This document shows, piece by piece, positions 16,846 to 24,094 of a stretch of 64,000 nt of DNA; the stretch's first letter is position 1, and every line of letters begins with the position of its first letter. Both the position numbers and the translations under genes were made by a program. The notes beneath the pieces were generated by a model that was not told where the DNA came from, ran no database searches, and saw only the letters and a list, made by a program, of their open reading frames with translations. Source of the stretch: Pararhodobacter zhoushanensis (GTDB lineage: Bacteria > Pseudomonadota > Alphaproteobacteria > Rhodobacterales > Rhodobacteraceae); contig NZ_REEZ01000003.1 in NCBI RefSeq assembly GCF_003990445.1, positions 186,001-250,000 of the forward strand. Reading direction: 5' to 3'.

Positions 16846-18312
16846 ATGCGCTTTATGACCCGCAGCCTGATCGCTGTGTTTCTGGGGGCCTTGGCTCTGG
16901 GCTTGCTCGCCGTCGCCGGTGGCATGGTTCGCGACACGCTGGCGGATCGCGCGGCGCAGGAAAACATGCCCCGCATGGCGCGCGAACGGGTGTTCACCGT
17001 GCGGGTGATGCGTTTGGAGCCGGGGGCAATGTCGCCGGTTCTGTCAGCCTTTGGCGAGGTTGTTTCGCGCCGGACGCTGGAGTTGCGGGCACCCTCGGCC
17101 GGGCGGATCCTTGAAATGGCCGACGGATTTGAAGAGGGCGCTGCCGTGACAGCGGGTCAGGTGCTGGTGCGGCTGGACCCGGCGGATGCGACGGCGGCAC
17201 GCGATCTGGTGCGCACGGATCTGTCACAGGCCGAGGACGAGCTGCGCGATGCGCAGGCTGCGCTGGAACTTTCGCATCTGGACCGGGCCGAGAGCGAGGC
17301 GCAGGCCGATCTGCGCCAGCGCGCGTTCGAGCGGCGGCAGACGCTGAGCGAGCGCGGCGTGGGCACCGAAGCGACTGTTGAAGAGGCCGAGCTGGCCTTC
17401 GCCGCCGCGCGCGCTGCCGTGATTGCCCGCCGTCAGGCCGAGGCACAGGCCGAGGCTCGCGTGGCCACGGCTGAAACGGCGGTTGAGCGTCAACGCATCA
17501 ATCTGTCCGAGGCCGAGCGCCGGGTGACCGAAACCGCGATCACCGCCAGTTTCGACGGCGTGTTGAGCGATACCAATGCTGTAGCGGGCGGGCATGTGGC
17601 CTCGAACGAGCGGATCGCGTCGATCATCGACCCGGATTCGCTGGAAGTGTCGTTCCGCCTGTCTACCGCGCAATACCTGCGGCTGCTCGATGCGCAGGGC
17701 GCGCTGATCGCCGCGCGCGCGCAGGTGGCGTTGGAGCTGGGCGGGCTGGAAATCACCTCGCCTGCCGTGTTGAGCCGGGCGGCGCCCTCGGTCGGTGAGG
17801 GGCAGTCGGGCCGTCTGGTCTATGCCGCCATCGACGCGCCGCGCGGCTTTCGCCCCGGCGATTTCGTGACCGTGCGGATCACCGAGCCCGAGCTGCCGGG
17901 TGTGGCCATGGTGCCCGCCGCTGCGGTCGATGCACAGGGCGGGGTTCTGGTGCTGGCGGCTGAGGACCGGCTTGAGGCGGCGACGGTCGAAGTGGTGCGC
18001 CGTCAGGGTGACAGCGTGCTGATCCGCACCGGCGCGTTGACCGGGCGCGAGATTGTCGCGGCGCGTAACCCGCTGCTGGGCGCGGGCATCCGCGTGCGCC
18101 CGCAGCGCGATGCCGCGGCAGAGATCCCTGCCGCGCCTGATCTGGTCGCGCTGGACCCCGAACGCCGCGCCGAGCTGATCGCGCGGGTGTCGGCCAATAC
18201 CCGGATGCCCGAACAGGTGCGCACGCGCATTCTGGCGCAGCTGGAACAGGAAAGCGTGCCCTCGCAGCTGATCGAACGGCTGGAGCAGGGCGGCGGGCGG
18301 CAGGGGGGCTGA
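16846..18312 (+). CDS. RND efflux periplasmic adaptor (membrane fusion protein)
   Basis: A 488-residue adaptor that bridges an RND pump to an outer-membrane channel. An N-terminal hydrophobic segment (about 6-24) is a signal or anchor. Then come a lipoyl-like half-motif (LRAPSAGRILEM), a long coiled-coil hairpin rich in Glu, Arg and Ala (about 110-225), the second lipoyl half (ITASFDGVLSDTNAVAGGHV) and the beta-barrel region. The last 55 residues (from about 430) form an extra helical Arg/Glu-rich segment unusual for this family. The pump gene follows after 3 bases. No TolC-type gene is adjacent. Confidence 0.9.
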   Translation: MRFMTRSLIAVFLGALALGLLAVAGGMVRDTLADRAAQENMPRMARERVFTVRVMRLEPGAMSPVLSAFGEVVSRRTLELRAPSAGRILEMADGFEEGAAVTAGQVLVRLDPADATAARDLVRTDLSQAEDELRDAQAALELSHLDRAESEAQADLRQRAFERRQTLSERGVGTEATVEEAELAFAAARAAVIARRQAEAQAEARVATAETAVERQRINLSEAERRVTETAITASFDGVLSDTNAVAGGHVASNERIASIIDPDSLEVSFRLSTAQYLRLLDAQGALIAARAQVALELGGLEITSPAVLSRAAPSVGEGQSGRLVYAAIDAPRGFRPGDFVTVRITEPELPGVAMVPAAAVDAQGGVLVLAAEDRLEAATVEVVRRQGDSVLIRTGALTGREIVAARNPLLGAGIRVRPQRDAAAEIPAAPDLVALDPERRAELIARVSANTRMPEQVRTRILAQLEQESVPSQLIERLEQGGGRQGG

Positions 18313-18315
18313 CGG

Positions 18316-21300
18316 GTGATTGCAGAGACATCGCTGGGGCTCTTTCGGTATTTCACGCGCCACAGAACCGCTGCCAATCTGGTGCTGGTGCTCATGCTGG
18401 CGGCTGGCATCGTCGCCGTGCCGCGCATGCATGCTCAGTTTTTCCCCGATATCGTCGTCGATACGGTCAATGTGTCGATCCCCTGGACCGGCGCGGGGGC
18501 GGCGGATGTGGATTCCGCCATCATCCAGATCGTCGAGCCGGTGATGATGGCGGTCGAGGGTGTTACCTCGACCTCGTCCACTGCGTCGGAAGGGCGCGCG
18601 CAGATCTCGCTTGAGTTCGAGCCGGGTTATGACACCGAGCGCGCGGCCTCGGATGTGCAGGACGCGCTGGACGCGATCAACACGCTGCCCACCGATGCCG
18701 ATGACCCGCGCGTAACGCGGTCGAACTGGCGCGACCGGGTGACGAATGTGATCCTGACCGGGCCGGTGGGCATTCAGCAACTGGCGCTGTTCACCGATGA
18801 ATTCGTCGCGCGGCTGTTTGCCGCCGGGATCACGCGGGCGTCGATCCAGGGCATCGCCTCGCCCGAGGTGTCGGTCGAGGTGCCGGCTATGAGGCTGGTG
18901 CAATACGACGTGACGCTGGCAGAGATCGCGGCGGCCATCGAGACATCGGTGGCGGCGGACCCGTCCGGCGAGCTGGCCGGGGGCGCGCAGCGGGTGCGCA
19001 CCGGCTCGGCCCGCCGCACGCCCGAGGAGATCAACGCCATCGTCCTGCGTTCGGGTGCTGATGGCAGCACGCTGACCGTGGGCGATGTCGCGACCGTGCT
19101 GAGCCGCGATATCGACCGGGACCGATCCTATTATGTCGGCGACAGTCAGGCGGTGGTGGTGCGGGTGGATCGCTCGGCCAATGGCGATGCGATTGGCATT
19201 CAGGAGACGGTGCAGAACGTCGCCGACGAGATGATGCTGTCGCTGCCGCAGGGCGTGCGGATCGAGCTGGCGAATGCGCGGGCCGATATGATCTCGGGCC
19301 GGTTGAACCTGTTGGTGAGCAACGGGTTACAAGGGCTGTCGCTGGTGGTGCTGTTGCTGTTCTTGTTCCTGAACGCGCGCACGGCGATCTGGGTGGCGGC
19401 GGGGATTCCGGTCAGCATGCTGGCCGCCGTCGCGATGATGTATGTCACCGGCATGAGCCTGAACATGATCTCGCTCTTTGCGCTGATCATCACGCTGGGC
19501 ATCGTGGTGGATGATGCCATCGTGGTGGGCGAGCACGCCGATTATCGCTACCGGGTTCTCAAAGAAACGCCCTATCAGGCGGCGGAAAACGCCGCGACCC
19601 GCATGGGAATGCCGGTGCTAGCGGCGTCGCTGACTACGATCATCGCGTTTGGCGGGCTGACCGTGATCGGCGGGCGCTTTGGCGACATGATTGCCGATAT
19701 CCCCTGGACGGTGATCATGGTGCTGCTGGCGTCGTTGATTGAATGCTTCCTGATCCTGCCCAACCACATGGCGCATGCGTTGGCGGGCTCGGCCAAGGAG
19801 CATTGGTACGACTGGCCGTCGCGCACCGTGAACAAGGGGTTTGACTGGTTCCGTCAGCGCATGTTTCTGCCCTTCATGCGGCTGGTGATCCGGGCGCGTT
19901 ACGTGGTTCTGGCCGCGTTGATGGTGGCGCTGGCCTATACCGGGACGATGTTCCTGCGCGGGGACGTGCCGTGGCGGTTTTTCTCATCGCCCGAGCAAGG
20001 CACGCTGAGCGCCAATTTCCTGATGGCTGCGGATGCGACGCGTGACGACACGCAGGCGATGATGTTCGAGCTGCAACGCGCGACGAATGCCTTGGCGACG
20101 CGGCTGGAGGCCGAGCATGGCACCTGGCCCATCGCCTCGATCGTGGCCGAGGTCGGCGGCAACGCGGGGCGGTCGCTGGCGGCAGCCGAGAACCGGGATG
20201 CGGATCAGCTGGGGTCGATCACCATCGACCTGATCGGGGCGGACCACCGGCCGTATTCGTCGTTCGAGTTCACCTCGATGCTGCAAGACGAGGTACGCCA
20301 GAGCCCGCTGCTGGAGGAGTTGAGTTTCCGCTCGTTCGGCATGGGGCCGGGCGGGGATTCGCTGTCGGTCGATCTGATCGGCGGCGATGCCGAGACGCTG
20401 AAGGCGGCTGCCGAGGCGCTCAAGGCGCAGCTGGCGCAGTTTGCGCTGGTGACCGGGCTTGAAGATACGCTGGCCTATGACAAGGAAGAGCTGGTGCTCG
20501 AACTGACCCCACAGGGGCAGGCGCTGGGCTTTTCCACCGACACGCTGGCGCGCGAGTTGCGCCAACGGTTGAGCGGGATCGAAGCGGCGACCTTCCCGGA
20601 CGGGGTGCGCTCGGCGTCGATCTGGGTCACGCTGCCCGAGAACGAGCGCGCGGCGGATTTTCTGGAGAACACGCTGCTGCGCAGTGCATCGGGCCGTTAC
20701 CTGCCCTTGGGCGATATTGTGCGGGTCGAGACGCGGCAGGGCTTCTCCTCCATCCAGCGCGAGAACGGGTTGCAGCTGGTGACGGTGTCGGGCGTGCTGG
20801 ACGAGGGTGACCCTGCGGCGGCGCGCGATCTGCTCAGCCAGATGGAGACGCAGATGCTGCCGCGTCTGGCCGAGGATTACGGCGTGACCTTCCGTCTGTC
20901 GGGCCTGAGCGAGCAGGAAAACGAGTTCCTCGGCGATGCGACGCTGGGCGCGATTGGGTGTCTGATCGCAATCTATCTGGTGCTGGCCTGGGTGTTCAGC
21001 AGCTGGGTGCGGCCGATGGTGGTGATGTCGGTGATCCCCTTCGGGATGATCGGGGTGATCTATGGTCACGCGCAATGGGGTATCCCGATGACCATGTTCT
21101 CAGTCGTGGGCATCATCGGCATGGCCGGGATTATCATCAACGATTCCATTGTCTTGGTCTCGACGGTGGATGAGTATTCCAAAGATCGCGGGTTGTTCCC
21201 GTCGATTGCCGACGCGGCTGGGGATCGCTTGCGTCCGGTGCTGTTGACCACGGCAACGACGGTTTTCGGGTTGGGACCGCTGTTGTTCGAGCGCTCGAAT

Positions 21301-21720
21301 GATGCGCAGTTCCTGCGGCCAACCGTTGTCACGCTGTCATACGGGCTGGGTTTTGGCATGGTGCTGGTGCTGCTGATCGTGCCCGCGATGCTGGCGGCAG
21401 GGCATGATCTGGAGCGGGCCGTCCGCTCGGCCCGGCGCGCGTTCCGCATGCCGGCGGGGCAGGTGGGCGGCGGCGTGCGGGTACTCCCGTGGCTGGCGGC
21501 GGCGCTGGTGGCGGTGGCGTTCGCGCTGACACTGGGCTGGGGGCTGGTGATGCAGGTGCCAGGGCCGTTGACGGCGCTGGCGCTGCCGGGCGCGACGGGC
21601 CTGCTGGCCGCGCTGGGGGTTTTCGTGGTGACGGTGGCGGTGGGGATACTGGCTGTCTGGCTGGCTGGCGCGCTGACCATGGCGCTGCGGCGCAAACCGC
21701 CGGTTGAGCCTGCCGAGTAA
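18316..21720 (+). CDS. RND efflux transporter permease, HAE-1-like
   Basis: A 1134-residue proton-driven inner-membrane pump with two repeats, each with one leading helix, a large periplasmic loop and five further helices. The proton-relay motif in helix 4 is GIVVDDAIVVGEH. The matching segment in repeat two is GIIGMAGIIINDSIVL. A non-standard extra pair of hydrophobic segments occupies the last 120 residues. The start is GTG at 18316, 3 bases after the adaptor stop. Substrates are probably hydrophobic or amphiphilic toxicants, but are not defined by the sequence. Confidence 0.93.
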   Translation: MIAETSLGLFRYFTRHRTAANLVLVLMLAAGIVAVPRMHAQFFPDIVVDTVNVSIPWTGAGAADVDSAIIQIVEPVMMAVEGVTSTSSTASEGRAQISLEFEPGYDTERAASDVQDALDAINTLPTDADDPRVTRSNWRDRVTNVILTGPVGIQQLALFTDEFVARLFAAGITRASIQGIASPEVSVEVPAMRLVQYDVTLAEIAAAIETSVAADPSGELAGGAQRVRTGSARRTPEEINAIVLRSGADGSTLTVGDVATVLSRDIDRDRSYYVGDSQAVVVRVDRSANGDAIGIQETVQNVADEMMLSLPQGVRIELANARADMISGRLNLLVSNGLQGLSLVVLLLFLFLNARTAIWVAAGIPVSMLAAVAMMYVTGMSLNMISLFALIITLGIVVDDAIVVGEHADYRYRVLKETPYQAAENAATRMGMPVLAASLTTIIAFGGLTVIGGRFGDMIADIPWTVIMVLLASLIECFLILPNHMAHALAGSAKEHWYDWPSRTVNKGFDWFRQRMFLPFMRLVIRARYVVLAALMVALAYTGTMFLRGDVPWRFFSSPEQGTLSANFLMAADATRDDTQAMMFELQRATNALATRLEAEHGTWPIASIVAEVGGNAGRSLAAAENRDADQLGSITIDLIGADHRPYSSFEFTSMLQDEVRQSPLLEELSFRSFGMGPGGDSLSVDLIGGDAETLKAAAEALKAQLAQFALVTGLEDTLAYDKEELVLELTPQGQALGFSTDTLARELRQRLSGIEAATFPDGVRSASIWVTLPENERAADFLENTLLRSASGRYLPLGDIVRVETRQGFSSIQRENGLQLVTVSGVLDEGDPAAARDLLSQMETQMLPRLAEDYGVTFRLSGLSEQENEFLGDATLGAIGCLIAIYLVLAWVFSSWVRPMVVMSVIPFGMIGVIYGHAQWGIPMTMFSVVGIIGMAGIIINDSIVLVSTVDEYSKDRGLFPSIADAAGDRLRPVLLTTATTVFGLGPLLFERSNDAQFLRPTVVTLSYGLGFGMVLVLLIVPAMLAAGHDLERAVRSARRAFRMPAGQVGGGVRVLPWLAAALVAVAFALTLGWGLVMQVPGPLTALALPGATGLLAALGVFVVTVAVGILAVWLAGALTMALRRKPPVEPAE

Positions 21721-21767
21721 GCGGTCGCGGTAAGACCGGCGGCTTGGCCGCTCAGAACGGGGGACGA

Positions 21768-21788
21768 ACCGGCGGCTCAGCCGCCGGT
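21768..21788. terminator. bidirectional hairpin between convergent genes
   Basis: ACCGGCGG (21768-21775) pairs perfectly with CCGCCGGT (21781-21788) around a 5-base loop that contains the stop codon of the minus-strand DsbD-like gene. It lies between the end of the RND pump and that gene. No T-run follows on either strand, so activity is uncertain. Confidence 0.4.
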
Positions 21789-22592
21789 GCAGCCTTGCGA
21801 GACGAGCATCTGCTCTTCGGACAGCACGGTAAACACGATGCTTGCGCGGTCAAAGATCATCGGGTCGCCGCGCCGCGGCGCGCGCAGGCGGGCCTGCGTG
21901 ACCAGATCGCCACCCTCACGCCGGGTCTGAGCGTCGGTGACGCGGTAGCCGGGCACCTCGACAATCACCGCCTCGGTCCGCCCGATCGAGGGGACAGAGG
22001 TGCGCAGCGTCAGCTCGGCGTCGCGGTCGCCGGGGTGCAGCTGGCAGATCGCGCGGGTCAGGCCGCCCTGAGCGCCCGGCTCGGCCCGGTTGTCCAGCGC
22101 GGCGGTGATGCGGCGGTCGTGTTCACCGGCACCGCGCAACACGCCCTGCACGGCGACATCGGCAGGCACGCAGGTGTCGGCGCAAACGCCAATCGCCAAC
22201 GCGCCGAGCAGTGCCATCGGATGTGCGCCATCCTGCGGGGTGACCTCGATCGGCAGAAGCAACTCGTCCTCGTACCCGTAGCTGCGATAGCCGTTCTGGT
22301 CGAAGATCTGCGGGCGCGGCCAGATGGCGCGCACACTGGCCACGTTCTGCGACGCGCCCCAGTCAAAGCGCGGCGCGATACCTGCCTCACCGGGGTTGCG
22401 CCAATACGTGTGCCAACCCGGGGCCAGCACCAGATGCAGCGCCGCCATGCGCGTGCCGCGCTCGGTGGTCCAGCCGGGTAGAATCTCGGCCGACAGGACA
22501 GGGTTCGACACCTGCGCTTGGGCCGCAGTCGACAGGGGCGACAGTGCGAGAGCGCAGAGCGTCAGGATACGGGGCAGGGATGTCAGGGTCAT
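21777..22592 (-). CDS. periplasmic DsbD-alpha-like thiol:disulfide domain protein
   Basis: A 271-residue exported protein with a signal peptide (hydrophobic core at about 8-20, cleavage near AQAQ). It has the N-terminal domain fold of DsbD/ScsB: WHTYWRNPGEAGIAPRFDW and a GVCADTCVPA segment with two cysteines spaced C-x3-C. Unlike DsbD there is no transmembrane electron-transfer domain or C-terminal thioredoxin domain, so it may be a stand-alone redox acceptor or a partner of a separately encoded DsbD-like protein. Convergent with the RND pump gene. Confidence 0.82.
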   Translation of the reverse strand: MTLTSLPRILTLCALALSPLSTAAQAQVSNPVLSAEILPGWTTERGTRMAALHLVLAPGWHTYWRNPGEAGIAPRFDWGASQNVASVRAIWPRPQIFDQNGYRSYGYEDELLLPIEVTPQDGAHPMALLGALAIGVCADTCVPADVAVQGVLRGAGEHDRRITAALDNRAEPGAQGGLTRAICQLHPGDRDAELTLRTSVPSIGRTEAVIVEVPGYRVTDAQTRREGGDLVTQARLRAPRRGDPMIFDRASIVFTVLSEEQMLVSQGCTGG

Positions 22593-22722
22593 GGCAAATG
22601 CTTAGCAGAACGGCAGCGCGCGAAAAGTCACAAAAGGGCGAGAGATCCCGGGAGCGTGCCTTGGCTTTTGGTCGGGGCAACGCCACATTGGTAGGGACAC
22701 AAGGTTTCGGAACGGTGCGGTG

Positions 22723-23286
22723 ATGGATTTCGATCTGACCGGAAAGCTGTTGATTTCGACCCCGTCCATGGGGGATCGGCGGTTTTCGCACGCGATCATC
22801 TATATCTGCGCGCATAGTGCCGAGGGCGCGTTCGGACTGGTGTTGAACCGTCCGGTGCCCCGGCTGACCATGGGCACGGTGCTGGACCAGATCGGCATCG
22901 CCTGCACGCCCGAGCGCGAAGAGGCCGCTGTGCTGTCCGGCGGCCCGGTCGAAACGCAGCGCGGTTTTGTGCTGCATCAGGGCGGCAGCCCGGTGGATGA
23001 CACGGCGCAGGCACTGCCCGAGGGGCTGTTGCTGAGTGCCTCGACCGACATCCTGCGCGCCATCGCGCGGGGTGAAGGGCCCGAGGCGTGGCTGCTGGCG
23101 CTGGGCTATTCGGGCTGGGGGCCGGGACAGCTGGAAAGCGAGATCGGCCAGAATGCCTGGCTGACCTGCGAAGCATCCCGCAGCCTGATCTTTGACGCCC
23201 AGCCGGGCGAGCATCAGTGGAACGCGGCGCTCAGGTCCATGGGCGTGGACCCGATGAGCCTGTCCGCCGTGGCCGGTCGCGCTTAG
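22723..23286 (+). CDS. YqgE/AlgH family protein
   Basis: A 187-residue protein of the UPF0301 (YqgE/AlgH) family, of unclear biochemical role. Characteristic segments are LTGKLLISTPSM at the N-terminus, FGLVLNRPV, GGPVETQRGFVLH and YSGWGPGQLESEI. The ATG at 22723 is preferred over the GTG one codon earlier. It is convergent with the MarR gene and the two stops share the tetranucleotide TTAG (23283-23286). Confidence 0.93.
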   Translation: MDFDLTGKLLISTPSMGDRRFSHAIIYICAHSAEGAFGLVLNRPVPRLTMGTVLDQIGIACTPEREEAAVLSGGPVETQRGFVLHQGGSPVDDTAQALPEGLLLSASTDILRAIARGEGPEAWLLALGYSGWGPGQLESEIGQNAWLTCEASRSLIFDAQPGEHQWNAALRSMGVDPMSLSAVAGRA

Positions 23287-23777
23287 GCGTTGGGGGGCAG
23301 GGCCTCGGTGATCTCACGCAACTCGTTGAGCAGATCGAGCAGCAGCGACATCTTCTCCTCGCCAAAAGCTTCCTCGATTTCCCGGCGCGAATCCTCGGAC
23401 TGGCCGACAAGTTGACCGAACATCGTCTGGCCGTGTTCGGTCAGCGTGACCATGTGACGGCGGGCGTCCGAGCAGTCGACCTGCCGGATGATGCCCTTTT
23501 CTGCCAGCGCCCGCAGGATCCGCGTCAGTGATGGCGGCAGGATCACACAGCGTTGGCACAGCGTGCCCGCGTCCAGCGGCACGCCATCGGCCAGGGCGCG
23601 CAGCACGCGCCATTGTGGCGGCGACAGGTCGCTGGCGTCGGAATATTTCTTGAACCGCCGCATCGTCGATTCTCGCGCCCGCAGCAAGGCCACGGTGAGC
23701 GAGCGTTCATAATATTCCTTGCCCGACGGGATGCCGTCGGGAAGTGCTGCAGGAGTCGGGTTGGAAGCTGTTTTCAT
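23283..23777 (-). CDS. MarR family regulator, HpaR-like
   Basis: A 164-residue winged-helix regulator. The N-terminal part YERSLTVALLRARESTMRRFK resembles HpaR, the repressor of homoprotocatechuate degradation genes. The HTH is LDAGTLCQRCVILPPSLTRILRAL, followed by the wing CSDARRHMVTLTEHG. No hpa catabolic genes are nearby, so the target is unknown. The ATG at 23777 (MKTASN) was chosen; 27 more codons are open upstream but look non-conserved. Divergent from ileS across a 317-base gap. Confidence 0.87.
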   Translation of the reverse strand: MKTASNPTPAALPDGIPSGKEYYERSLTVALLRARESTMRRFKKYSDASDLSPPQWRVLRALADGVPLDAGTLCQRCVILPPSLTRILRALAEKGIIRQVDCSDARRHMVTLTEHGQTMFGQLVGQSEDSRREIEEAFGEEKMSLLLDLLNELREITEALPPNA

Positions 23778-24094
23778 ACGGTAACATTCGCGCGCGAGCC
23801 GCCGCAAAATCAAGTGGTTTTTCACGGGTGAAGCAGTTTGTCGCGAGTCATGCTGCACTTGGGTTGTAGCGCGGCACAGGAACTGTCCCTTGCCTTGTGC
23901 TTTGTCCCCGTTGCTCCGTCCCGCGCGGCGTCGTATAGAGCGCGCATGACGTATCGCCTTTCGCCTTTGCGCGCGATCATCATTCGAATTAGCGGCCCGG
24001 CGCTCTGATCAGAGTTGCCGGGACAAGGCGTATGGAGACCTGCGCCGAAGCTTGCTAGATCCTTTCCAGAATTCGTTGATCCGGAGCCCACGCG
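23778..24094. other. 317-base divergent gap between marR-type gene and ileS
   Basis: No gene is supported here. It should hold the promoters of both divergent genes. A perfect 12-base palindrome CTCTGATCAGAG lies at 24003-24014, 80 bases before the ileS start. I see no T-box-like leader or tRNA. Confidence 0.6.
24003..24014. promoter_or_regulatory. 12-base perfect palindrome upstream of ileS
   Basis: CTCTGATCAGAG is self-complementary. Its position between a MarR-type regulator gene and ileS makes a dimeric regulator site possible, for example autoregulation of the MarR protein, but no experimental or family evidence ties it to a specific protein. Confidence 0.35.
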
